Below the pieces are notes generated by a model. The model searched no databases, was not told where the DNA came from, and saw only the letters and a program-made list of their open reading frames with translations. DNA of 64,000 bases from CBDCFV01 sp965216425 (GTDB lineage: Bacteria > Chloroflexota > Dehalococcoidia > Lucifugimonadales > UBA3495), in contig CBDCFV010000007.1 in NCBI GenBank assembly GCA_965216425.1, positions 868,001 to 932,000 of the forward strand, read 5' to 3'. Positions 1 through 8,085 of the stretch are shown one piece after another. Position numbers and translations under genes: made by a program. Every line of letters begins with the position of its first letter. Positions within the stretch are counted from its first letter, which is position 1.

Positions 1-308
1 CGGGACCGAAACCCGTGCACCCGGGCCCGGCGGCGTTTTTTGGGTTGATAAGTACGTTTAGGCATATTTAATTGGAAACCTCAACCAAGGGATTATATGG
101 CGGCTTTGAATCTCCAGTCAAGGGAGAGATGCCTTAGTTCAGAATAATCGTATCTTGATTCCCAAGGAAATCCGGAGCCAACCGTAAACTCCATGGAGGT
201 CATGCCATCGCCTGTGCGGATTGATGTAACATAGCCCGTACGGGGAGCGGCTTGGACACTGGAAGGTCTTGTCCGAACCCCATTTCAGGTATGAAGCAAG
301 GAGGCATC
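1..308. other. Left edge, no supported gene
   Basis: The first 308 bases hold no reading frame I can support. Bases 19-42 are GC-rich (CCGGGCCCGG at 21-30) and run into a six-T tract, which could be the remains of a terminator of a gene outside the window, but a clean stem is not obvious. The SD sequence of the first gene lies at 298-304. Confidence 0.4.
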
Positions 309-1868
309 ATGGTAGACCTTTTGATTAAAGACGGACGGGTCGTTGACGGCACCGGGCAGACTTGGTTCCGGGCCAGTATAGCGGTGTCCGGCGACACTGT
401 TCAAATCGTCCGGGGCGACTCGTCAGCTATTGAGGCCCCGCGTGTGATCGACGCCAGCCGCTATGTGGTGTGCCCCGGTTTCATCGATATGCACTCCCAC
501 TCAGACTTGATGATGTTGAGCGATCCGCGGCACGAAGCGAAGATGCGGCAGGGCGTAACCACTGAGGCGTTGGGAATGGATGGCTTGTCGTACGCTCCAA
601 GCTCCCCCAACAACCTGGAGCACCTTCTGACCTATTTGGCGGCAGTCAACGGAACGCCGCCGCCCTCAGTACGTTGGAGCAGCGTGGCGGAGTTCCTGGA
701 CTTGTTGGACGGGAAGGCGGCCTGCAACGTGGTCTACTTCGTTCCCCACGCGGCCATCCGGGTTGAAGCCATGGGATGGGAGGACCGGCTGCCCACTCCC
801 CAAGAGTTGGCCCGTATGCAGGACCTGGCGCGGCAGGGTATGCGCGACGGCGCTTTCGGGTTCTCCACGGGGCTGACCTATCCACCCGGGGCCTACAGCG
901 ACACTGACGAGTTGGTGGCGGTGTCACAAGCGGTGGGGGAGTACGGTGGCTTCTACATTACCCACGCCCGGTACACCCTCGGCGACCGCTTGCTGGACCC
1001 CTTCAGGGAAGCCGTGGAGACCGGCCGGCGCAGCGGGGTACCGGTACACCTGTCCCATTACCATAGCCCCGTGGACGGAATGGGCCTGCGAATGTTGGAC
1101 CTAGTGGACGAGAGCCGCAACTCCGGCGTGGACGTCACATTCGACCAGTACCCTTACGCCGCTGCCAGCACTTTGCTCCATTCGCTGCTGCCCTATTGGG
1201 TGCACGCAGGAGGGCCGCCAGCATTGCTGGAACGAATTCAGACCCGCGAGGTTAGAGAACGAATTGGGGACTCGGTTAATCCCATGTGGGGCCTCTCACT
1301 GGACTACTACATCTTCAGCCACCTGGGGTCGGACAAGAACAAGGAGTGGGAAGGCCGCTCCTTGGTGGACTTGGCCCGAGCCCAAGGCAAGAGCATGGTG
1401 GACACTATTTGCGACCTACTCATCGAGGAAAATCTGGAGGTGGCATTCGTTGCCCGAACCGGCAACCCCGACAACATTCGCACCATCGTCAAGCACCCAG
1501 CCCATATGGTGGGCTCCGACGGGCTGCTTACGGGAGAGATGCCCAACCCAAGGAGTTACGGCACGTTCCCGTACGTTCTGGGACAATTCGTCCGGGAGGA
1601 GGGGTTGCTACGGCTTGAAGAGGCCGTTCGCAAGATGACCAGCATCCCGGCGCAACGGTTGGGCTTGAGCGACCGAGGAATCCTGCGGGACGGCATGAAA
1701 GCGGACATAGTCATGTTCGACCCCGACCGGGTACGCGCTCTCGCAACGTTCGAAGAACCCAAACAGTTCCCTGAAGGAATCGACTACGTGCTGGTCAACG
1801 GCCAAGCGGTCATAGATAATGGGACACACACTGGCGCCGTTCCGGGCAGGGCGCTGCGGTCCCAGTAG
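309..1868 (+). CDS. N-acyl-D-amino-acid deacylase (D-aminoacylase family)
   Basis: This 519-aa protein belongs to the amidohydrolase superfamily and resembles D-aminoacylases, zinc enzymes that hydrolyse N-acyl-D-amino acids in the cytoplasm. Visible features are the metal-binding HSH at residues 62-64, GFSTGLTYPPG, the histidines in ITHARY and HLSHYHSP, DQYPYAAAST, and the late aspartate in GSDGLL followed by the RSYGTFP motif typical of this family. I chose ATG 309 because AAGGAGG (298-304) lies 4 bases upstream; the in-frame start at 252 adds 19 residues with no homology-like sequence. Two acyl-CoA dehydrogenase genes follow on the same strand, so a role in scavenging acylated compounds is plausible. 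The exact substrate cannot be read from sequence; dihydroorotase-like or N-acyl-D-glutamate deacylase activity is possible. Confidence 0.85.
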   Translation: MVDLLIKDGRVVDGTGQTWFRASIAVSGDTVQIVRGDSSAIEAPRVIDASRYVVCPGFIDMHSHSDLMMLSDPRHEAKMRQGVTTEALGMDGLSYAPSSPNNLEHLLTYLAAVNGTPPPSVRWSSVAEFLDLLDGKAACNVVYFVPHAAIRVEAMGWEDRLPTPQELARMQDLARQGMRDGAFGFSTGLTYPPGAYSDTDELVAVSQAVGEYGGFYITHARYTLGDRLLDPFREAVETGRRSGVPVHLSHYHSPVDGMGLRMLDLVDESRNSGVDVTFDQYPYAAASTLLHSLLPYWVHAGGPPALLERIQTREVRERIGDSVNPMWGLSLDYYIFSHLGSDKNKEWEGRSLVDLARAQGKSMVDTICDLLIEENLEVAFVARTGNPDNIRTIVKHPAHMVGSDGLLTGEMPNPRSYGTFPYVLGQFVREEGLLRLEEAVRKMTSIPAQRLGLSDRGILRDGMKADIVMFDPDRVRALATFEEPKQFPEGIDYVLVNGQAVIDNGTHTGAVPGRALRSQ

Positions 1869-1999
1869 GTTTCAATTTGCGGTCTGTAGAGAACTGCCAA
1901 CGATTCCCGAGAATGTATGACTGAACCTTTGCAAAGGAACATCCACGCGCTCGTCAGGAAATACGATAGCGATTGATCGTTTAATTCGGAGGTTTCCCG

Positions 2000-3232
2000 A
2001 TGGACTTTGAACCTCGTTACACCCATGAGCAGGAGGAATTCCGTAAGGAAGTCCGGGAATGGCTTAAAGAAAACGTTTCACCGGACATAACGCATCCTCC
2101 CGACTCCATCAACATTACCGAAGAGCAGTACCAACTACGCCGAGAACTAGGCCGCGGACTGGGCAGCAAGGGCTGGTTGTGGCCGACGGCGCCGGTGGAG
2201 TACGGGGGCGGAGGACTGGACGTGGACCACGCGGTGGTGATTGAGGAGGAGGTGGACACCTACGGGTTGACGGTGCCTCCCTACTACGACTCCGGCGGCA
2301 GGCTGGGCGGAGCGTCTATCATGGTGTGGGGTACCGAAGAGCAGAAACAGGCGTTCCTGCCGCAGATTTTCCGTGGCGAGGTCCGGACCTGGCAGTTGCT
2401 CACCGAACCCGACGCAGGATCAGACTTGGCCAACGCCAAAATGTCCGCCGAGCGGGACGGCGACGACTATATCATCAACGGACAGAAAATCTACGTCGGC
2501 AGTTCTTTGGGCGCAGACTACATGTGGACCATTACCTGCACTGACAACGAAGCGCCCCGACATCAAAATCTGGGCTGGTTTATGATTCCATCCAACCTGC
2601 CCGGAATAACAATACAGCCGATGGACCTGCTGATTTCCGGCGGGGAGTCGGGTGCGGGTTCCGGCGTCAAGAATACAGTCTATTTCGACAACGTAAGGGT
2701 TCCAGCTTTCAACTTGGTTGGCGGAGAAAATGAGGGCTGGAAGGTGGCAACCACTCACTTAGAGCTGGAGCACGGCACCGGAGGGCGCATCGCCCGGAAC
2801 TGGCTGGTGGACCACCTTTTCGATTATTGCCGCAACAACCAGAGGCGCGGCCAGCCTCTGACCAAAGACCCCGACGTACGGGACAAGCTGATCGACATCT
2901 ACGTAGAGGCCGAGATCGCCCGTTTGTTCAACCTGCGCAACTACTGGATGAGACACAGCCACACCAACATAACGTATGAAGGTCCTCAAGCTTCGTATTG
3001 GCGTAAAATGTCCGGCCTGCGCATGTCACAGTCCATACTGGACATCCTGGGACCGACGGCCCTCACATACGACCCACAGTGGGGCGCGGCCGAAGGGCAC
3101 ATGGAAGCCCATCAGAGGTCAGCCATCGTGGCCATCCATCCCGGGGGCACTGCGGACATTCAAAAAGTAATCATGGCCCGTAGAATAGGAATTGGACGTG
3201 AAGTGCGGGAAAAGGCGGGCGTGTTGGCCTAG
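2000..3232 (+). CDS. Acyl-CoA dehydrogenase family protein
   Basis: A 410-aa FAD-dependent acyl-CoA dehydrogenase, which introduces the alpha,beta double bond in an acyl-CoA thioester. The N-terminal helical domain (YTHEQEEFRKEVREWLKENV) is followed by the FAD/substrate loop LLTEPDAGSDLANAKM, the NGQKIYVGSS beta-domain segment, and the C-terminal GGTADIQKVIMARRIG motif that closes most members of the family. ATG 2000 has GGAGG at 1988-1992. It is followed 36 bases later by a second, divergent acyl-CoA dehydrogenase; such adjacent pairs often form heteromeric enzymes in actinobacterial sterol and fatty acid degradation, and that is an inference here. Substrate unknown. Confidence 0.9.
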   Translation: MDFEPRYTHEQEEFRKEVREWLKENVSPDITHPPDSINITEEQYQLRRELGRGLGSKGWLWPTAPVEYGGGGLDVDHAVVIEEEVDTYGLTVPPYYDSGGRLGGASIMVWGTEEQKQAFLPQIFRGEVRTWQLLTEPDAGSDLANAKMSAERDGDDYIINGQKIYVGSSLGADYMWTITCTDNEAPRHQNLGWFMIPSNLPGITIQPMDLLISGGESGAGSGVKNTVYFDNVRVPAFNLVGGENEGWKVATTHLELEHGTGGRIARNWLVDHLFDYCRNNQRRGQPLTKDPDVRDKLIDIYVEAEIARLFNLRNYWMRHSHTNITYEGPQASYWRKMSGLRMSQSILDILGPTALTYDPQWGAAEGHMEAHQRSAIVAIHPGGTADIQKVIMARRIGIGREVREKAGVLA

Positions 3233-3268
3233 GCGTAAAGGCCGATAACTCAACGTAAGGGAACAGAC

Positions 3269-4402
3269 ATGGACCTATCGTTAACCGAAGAGCAGGAAAT
3301 GTTCAAGTCCGCGGTGCGGCTATTTATCCAGCAGGAGTACCCGAAAGAGCGGCTGCTGGAGATAGCGGCGTCAGACGAGCCGGCCACTTCGCCTCAACTT
3401 GCGCCGGGATGGCAACGACTGTTGAACACGGGCTGGCTGGGTATTGTCGTACCACAGGAATACGGCGGGGAGGGTGGGTCCTTCACCGACGCCGGCGTGC
3501 TGTTCGAAGAACTGGGCCGCGGGCCAGTTCCTGGGCCTCACATCAGTTCCTGCGTGCTGGCGGCGTCGGCGGTAATGAGGGGCGGCACGGACGCCCAGAA
3601 ACGGGACTGGCTGCCCGCGCTGGTCAGGGGCGACCGGGTTCTGGTCGCCGCGTTGACCGAAGCTGAGTACAGTTTAGACCCGGAGGACGTGCGCACCGTA
3701 GCGCGGCGCGACGGCGCGAGCCTCCGCATAGACGGGACCAAGGTCTACGTTTTTGACGCGTTGTCCTCCACTCACCTGCTATGTTCCATCCGTTCCCAGG
3801 AAACCAACGAGGTTGGGTTGGTGATAGTACCCGCCAACGCAGACGGCGTCTCTATACGGTCCCTGCCGGGCTTCGCATGGAACCTGGCGGAGGTCAAGCT
3901 GACCAACGTCACCGTAAGTGAGTCCGCCCTCCTGGGTGGCTCCTTCCCTGAGGGCATTGCCGCCCTCGATCAGGCCATCGCCGACACCATCCCCGTCCTC
4001 TGTGCTTACCAGGTAGGCGCGTGCCAAGCGGTCTACGAGATGTCGGTAGAGTACAGCCGGACTCGGATACAGTTCGGCACCCCCATTGGCCGGTTCCAGC
4101 GGGTGCAGGACCACATCATCAACCTGGTCAACCAGTTGGACGCAGCCCGTTGGACCACATATGAGACGCTGTGGAAGCTGGACACCGGCAAGGACGCTGC
4201 CGACAGCATCCACTTGGCCAAGGCCGTGGGCAGCGAGGCCTATTACCAAGCCTGCAATTTCGCTCACGAAGTCCACGCCGGCACCGGCAGCATGACCGAG
4301 TACGGTCTCACGCTACACACCGCCGCGTCCCGCACCCTGTACCATTACCTGGGGGACCCCCGATACCACAGGTACAAACTGGCGGGGGCGCTGGGGCTGT
4401 AA
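3269..4402 (+). CDS. Acyl-CoA dehydrogenase family protein, second subunit-like paralogue
   Basis: A 377-aa acyl-CoA dehydrogenase-like protein. It has the N-terminal LTEEQEMFKSAVRLF helix, WLGIVVPQEYGGEGG, the middle beta domain, and a C-terminal helical domain with YSRTRIQFGTPIGRFQRVQDH and HEVHAGTGSMTEYGL. The loop equivalent to EPDAGSD in its neighbour is degenerate here (LTEAEYSLDPED), so FAD and substrate contacts probably differ; this is common in the non-catalytic-looking partner of two-gene acyl-CoA dehydrogenases. It starts 36 bases after the first dehydrogenase gene and probably shares its transcript. Sure of the family, not of the substrate or of independent activity. Confidence 0.87.
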   Translation: MDLSLTEEQEMFKSAVRLFIQQEYPKERLLEIAASDEPATSPQLAPGWQRLLNTGWLGIVVPQEYGGEGGSFTDAGVLFEELGRGPVPGPHISSCVLAASAVMRGGTDAQKRDWLPALVRGDRVLVAALTEAEYSLDPEDVRTVARRDGASLRIDGTKVYVFDALSSTHLLCSIRSQETNEVGLVIVPANADGVSIRSLPGFAWNLAEVKLTNVTVSESALLGGSFPEGIAALDQAIADTIPVLCAYQVGACQAVYEMSVEYSRTRIQFGTPIGRFQRVQDHIINLVNQLDAARWTTYETLWKLDTGKDAADSIHLAKAVGSEAYYQACNFAHEVHAGTGSMTEYGLTLHTAASRTLYHYLGDPRYHRYKLAGALGL

Positions 4403-4413
4403 CAGACTAACAC

Positions 4414-4839
4414 ATGGAAAAGAGCAACATCATACCCTCAATGCGTTACGGGGACGCCCCGGTCGCTATCGAGTGGCTATGCAATGTGTTCGGGTTTCGC
4501 AAGCACTTGGTGGCGCCCGGCGAAAACGGCACAATCGCCCACGCGCAACTGGTCTTGGGCAACGGCATGATTATGCTGGGATCGGACTCCAGTGACGAGT
4601 ATGGCAAGGTCGTTTCTCCACCCGGTAAAGACGGCGTCAATACCCAGTCTTGTTATATCTTCATCAAAGAAATAGACGCCCATTACGCCCATGCAGTTGC
4701 CGCGGGTGCGGAGATCATCATGGAGATTGCTGACCAGGACTACGGCGGACGGCTTTACTCCGCGAAGGACCCGGAAGGCCACCTGTGGAACTTCGGCTCT
4801 TATGACCCTTGGGCCGAGGTTGAAGAATCGTTGCCGTAG
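4414..4839 (+). CDS. VOC (glyoxalase/bleomycin-resistance) superfamily protein
   Basis: A 141-aa protein of the vicinal-oxygen-chelate fold, closest by eye to PhnB/glyoxalase-like proteins. It opens with SMRYGDAPVAIEWLCNVFGF, continues with a beta strand rich in hydrophobics (LVLGNGMIMLG), and ends with the typical DPEGHLWNFGSYDPW. The gene begins 11 bases after the acyl-CoA dehydrogenase stop with no clear SD, which suggests translation linked to the upstream gene. The substrate is unknown; methylmalonyl-CoA epimerase and dioxygenase members share the fold. Confidence 0.8.
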   Translation: MEKSNIIPSMRYGDAPVAIEWLCNVFGFRKHLVAPGENGTIAHAQLVLGNGMIMLGSDSSDEYGKVVSPPGKDGVNTQSCYIFIKEIDAHYAHAVAAGAEIIMEIADQDYGGRLYSAKDPEGHLWNFGSYDPWAEVEESLP

Positions 4840-4989
4840 ATGAGGCTTAAGAGGAATCGTAGTCGGCCCTGCCTCCTTCTGATGGAAGGTAAACCCAGAC
4901 CGGGTCGGTCGTTGCCGCCATTTGCTTTATGGTGTATTTTCGACGTATGTCACGCACCGACGTAAATATAGACGACCAAGCGTGCGGCC

Positions 4990-7209
4990 TCAATTCGTCG
5001 CATCCTTTTGTTCCATAACCATCCGCACCAGCCGTAGCTCCTGGTAAGAGACTTTGCCGCCCAGTTCATCGAACACTGGACGCAGTAATCCAGGTCCCAT
5101 GGCATTGAACGCATCGTTGATAGCCTTCATTCGTTCGGGTGCGGGCAGCAAGTGCCCGAGATACATATCCTCACCCTCCTTCACCAACTGCTCCAAGTGA
5201 CCGATGATGGTGGTTTCAGCCAAGCCTCGATGCTCCGCCGCTTCGGCTACCGTGGCTCCGGTGGATATGATCCGTCCTGTTTCCAAGAATGATTGACCGA
5301 CGATGCGAGGGTCTTTCTCCTCATCTGGTTCCTGCTCAGGCTCGTCGAACTGTGCTTGGCCGTTGGCCTTTACGTAATCCCTGATAGTTCTAATGAACGG
5401 GCCGCTGAGTTCTCGCAGCTTGGCCTCGCCCACCCCGGAGATTTGCGCGAAGTCCTGCCGGTTGGAAGGAGCCTTCCTTGCCATTTCCCGCAAAGACTTG
5501 TCACCGAAGATTACGAAGGCGGGTACGCCCTGTTGGTCTGCGATTCGCTTGCGCAAGGCAGCTAACTCCCGGAACAGTGCTTCGTCGTATGGTGCAGAGT
5601 CGTTCGTATCGGAAGGTCGGTCGCTGCCCCTACGGGCTGAACGCCTACGCGACGGAGGTTCCGGTCCCATGTAGGAGGATCCGCTGTTTTGGGCTACCGG
5701 GCGGGTCAACTCCAGCGAGTCGCGGTCTTTCAGAAATGCCCGTCCCTGGGGTGTAACCTGCAGGGTTGGGTACTGACCTCCAGAGGTGGACAGGAGACCC
5801 TCATCCAGCAGGGCATCTACCAATTGACGTAATTCGTCCAGAGACTGCCGGTCGGCGACACCGAACACGGACAATTTGTCGTGCCCAAGTTCTTGAACTC
5901 TCTTTGTACTTGCCCCGAGCAACACCCTGATTACATGCGCCGCGCCAAACCGCTCCCCGGTGCGGATTACCGCCGACAGCGTCTTCTGGGCAATTTCTGT
6001 GGCGTCGTACTCTTCTCGGGGAGACAAGCAAACGTCGCAATTGCCGCAATTCTTTTCCGGCCACTCCTCGCCCAAGTACTCCAGCACATACTTGCGGCGG
6101 CAGGTAGTCAGGCGACAGAAGGCAACCATCCGGTCCAGTCGTATGCGACCCCGTTCCCGCTCCTCTGTGTCCTCAATTTGCTCCAGGAAATACTCCTGCT
6201 TGGCTTTGTCTCCATAGGAGTAAAAAAGGACGCACTCGCTGGGCATTCCGTCTCTTCCGGCTCGCCCAGTCTCCTGGTAGTAGCCTTCCAGGTTCTTGGG
6301 CAGGTCATAGTGCACCACCAAGCGGATGTCCGGCTTGTCGATGCCCATTCCGAAGGCGATAGTAGCCACCACGATGGGCGTCTCGTCGCGGATGAACCGG
6401 TCCTGTATGTTCCGCCGGTCCGCCGGCTCCAGTCCGGCGTGGTAGGCCTCGGCTTTGAAGCCACGCCGGGAGAGAGTTTGGGCCATTTCCTCGGTGGCCT
6501 TGCGGGCGGTGCAGTAAATTATGGCCGACTCGCCTCGATGTTTTTCCATCAGGGCCAGAAGGGCGTCCAGCGAATGCTCCTTGGGTTCGACGGAGTAGGA
6601 TAGGTTGGAGCGGTTGAAACTGGAGATGAATACCTCTGGTTTGCGAAGACCCAATTCCGCAAGAATGTCTTCTCGGACCGGCTTGGTGGCGGTGGCGGTA
6701 AGGGCAACGGCCGGAGCGTTGGGGCAAACCTCGCGCAGCGTCTTTAATTCACGATAAGCGGGGCGGAAATCGTGGCCCCAGTGGGAGACGCAGTGGGCCT
6801 CATCTATGGCGACTAGCTTGACGTCCAACTGCTCGAGAAAGTCTTGGAACTCCGGCAGAACAGCACGTTCCGGGGCTACATACAGGATTCGAAACCGGTC
6901 CTCCCTGGCCATAGCCTCAACCCGTGCAATCTGCGCTTGGGTTAGCGAGCTGTTGATGAAGGCGGCTGGGATACCGTTGGCGCGCAGGGCGTCAACCTGG
7001 TCTTTCATCAGGGCGATGAGCGGCGAGACCACCAGGGTCACTCCGCCCAAGGCCAATGCGGGCAACTGGTAGCACAGCGACTTGCCGCCGCCGGTAGGCA
7101 TCAGCACAAAGCCGTCCCTGCCTTCCATAACCGAGGAGACAATTTCCTCCTGGCGAGGCAGGAAACTATCGTAACCAAAGTGGGTCTTCAACAGGTCCAG
7201 CACACGCAT
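4990..7209 (-). CDS. recQ: ATP-dependent DNA helicase RecQ
   Basis: A 739-aa RecQ helicase, a 3'-5' DNA-unwinding enzyme of recombination and fork repair. Visible are Walker A MPTGGGKS near residue 40, the DEAH box in AIDEAHCVSHWGHDFRP, the helicase C-terminal domain with QETGRAGRDGMPS, and the zinc-binding cysteines of the RQC region (CRRKYVLEYLGEEW...CGNCDVC). An HRDC domain lies around 540-620 and a C-terminal helix-turn-helix (ATVAEAAEHRGLAETTI) around 650-700. Start ATG 7209 has AGGA a few bases upstream. It stands alone, convergent with the VOC gene and divergent from the gene at 7375. Confidence 0.95.
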   Translation of the reverse strand: MRVLDLLKTHFGYDSFLPRQEEIVSSVMEGRDGFVLMPTGGGKSLCYQLPALALGGVTLVVSPLIALMKDQVDALRANGIPAAFINSSLTQAQIARVEAMAREDRFRILYVAPERAVLPEFQDFLEQLDVKLVAIDEAHCVSHWGHDFRPAYRELKTLREVCPNAPAVALTATATKPVREDILAELGLRKPEVFISSFNRSNLSYSVEPKEHSLDALLALMEKHRGESAIIYCTARKATEEMAQTLSRRGFKAEAYHAGLEPADRRNIQDRFIRDETPIVVATIAFGMGIDKPDIRLVVHYDLPKNLEGYYQETGRAGRDGMPSECVLFYSYGDKAKQEYFLEQIEDTEERERGRIRLDRMVAFCRLTTCRRKYVLEYLGEEWPEKNCGNCDVCLSPREEYDATEIAQKTLSAVIRTGERFGAAHVIRVLLGASTKRVQELGHDKLSVFGVADRQSLDELRQLVDALLDEGLLSTSGGQYPTLQVTPQGRAFLKDRDSLELTRPVAQNSGSSYMGPEPPSRRRSARRGSDRPSDTNDSAPYDEALFRELAALRKRIADQQGVPAFVIFGDKSLREMARKAPSNRQDFAQISGVGEAKLRELSGPFIRTIRDYVKANGQAQFDEPEQEPDEEKDPRIVGQSFLETGRIISTGATVAEAAEHRGLAETTIIGHLEQLVKEGEDMYLGHLLPAPERMKAINDAFNAMGPGLLRPVFDELGGKVSYQELRLVRMVMEQKDATN

Positions 7210-7374
7210 AACATATCCTAATGGAGGTCATAAAATAAATGGGCCGTTGACAGCCGCTTGCCAAGGATGTCAAGTTGTGTAACCTTGGACATAGATTACA
7301 GCCAAACAAATGCTATAGGTAACCCCGCGAAAGAGACCAACTGCCATTACGGCCACAGGAGAATGGAAAAGGAA

Positions 7375-7929
7375 ATGGCAAGACTCGATCCGCCAACAAG
7401 AGACCAGATGAAAGAAGAGCTACGGGATATATTCGACCATGTGTCCGCTCCGCCGGGTGGAGTGGGTACTGGCCCTATGTCTGTGCTCAAGCACAGTCCC
7501 GAGATGTCGCGGAGGGCCACGCCGTTGTTCAACTACGTGCGCAATGAGTCGTCGTTGCCTCCCAAGATACGGGAACTGGCGATGATCGTCACCGCCCGCG
7601 GTACCGACTGCCAGTACATCTGGAACGTCCACGCGCCAACCGGAAGACGCGAGGGCCTCAGCGACGCTTTGGTGGATGCCCTGAAAAACAAGCAACCATT
7701 GCCCTCAATGTCGCCTGACGAGGAGGCTGTCGTAAACCTGGGACTGGAGTTGTTCAGCACCCACCGGGTCAGCCAGGAGAACTTCCAATTGGCTTGGGAT
7801 CAGTTCGGGACCCAAGGTCTGGTTGAACTGACGACCCTGATGGGATTCTACGCAATGCTGGCGTTCAACGCCAATACGGTGGAGTTGGACCCTCCGCTGG
7901 AACCCGCAGAGCCGTTGATGCCCATCTAA
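7375..7929 (+). CDS. Carboxymuconolactone decarboxylase / AhpD-like family protein
   Basis: A 184-aa helical protein of the CMD/AhpD-like fold. The signature is REL--MIVTARGTDCQYIWNVHA (about residues 64-84), with a single cysteine and a distal histidine instead of the CxxC of true AhpD, so peroxidase activity is unlikely; such proteins are usually annotated as gamma-carboxymuconolactone decarboxylase-like. The frame is open back to 7258, but the family-like sequence starts at MARLDPPTRDQ, so I take ATG 7375. ATG 7363 is only one base from AGGAG at 7357-7361, which makes it a poor start. Function beyond the fold is unknown. Confidence 0.75.
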   Translation: MARLDPPTRDQMKEELRDIFDHVSAPPGGVGTGPMSVLKHSPEMSRRATPLFNYVRNESSLPPKIRELAMIVTARGTDCQYIWNVHAPTGRREGLSDALVDALKNKQPLPSMSPDEEAVVNLGLELFSTHRVSQENFQLAWDQFGTQGLVELTTLMGFYAMLAFNANTVELDPPLEPAEPLMPI

Positions 7930-8085
7930 TACGGCGGCCTTGGGGCAGCCGTGAACCTCTCATACCGTCCACCTTTTACCGAACCGGACCAACGGCTGAG
8001 CGTGTACTCGCCAACCGGTTGAAGCCGTCGTTCGGCCAATAATGGCAAGTCCCAAATCCGGTGTCAATCTCAGGCCCCGGAACTC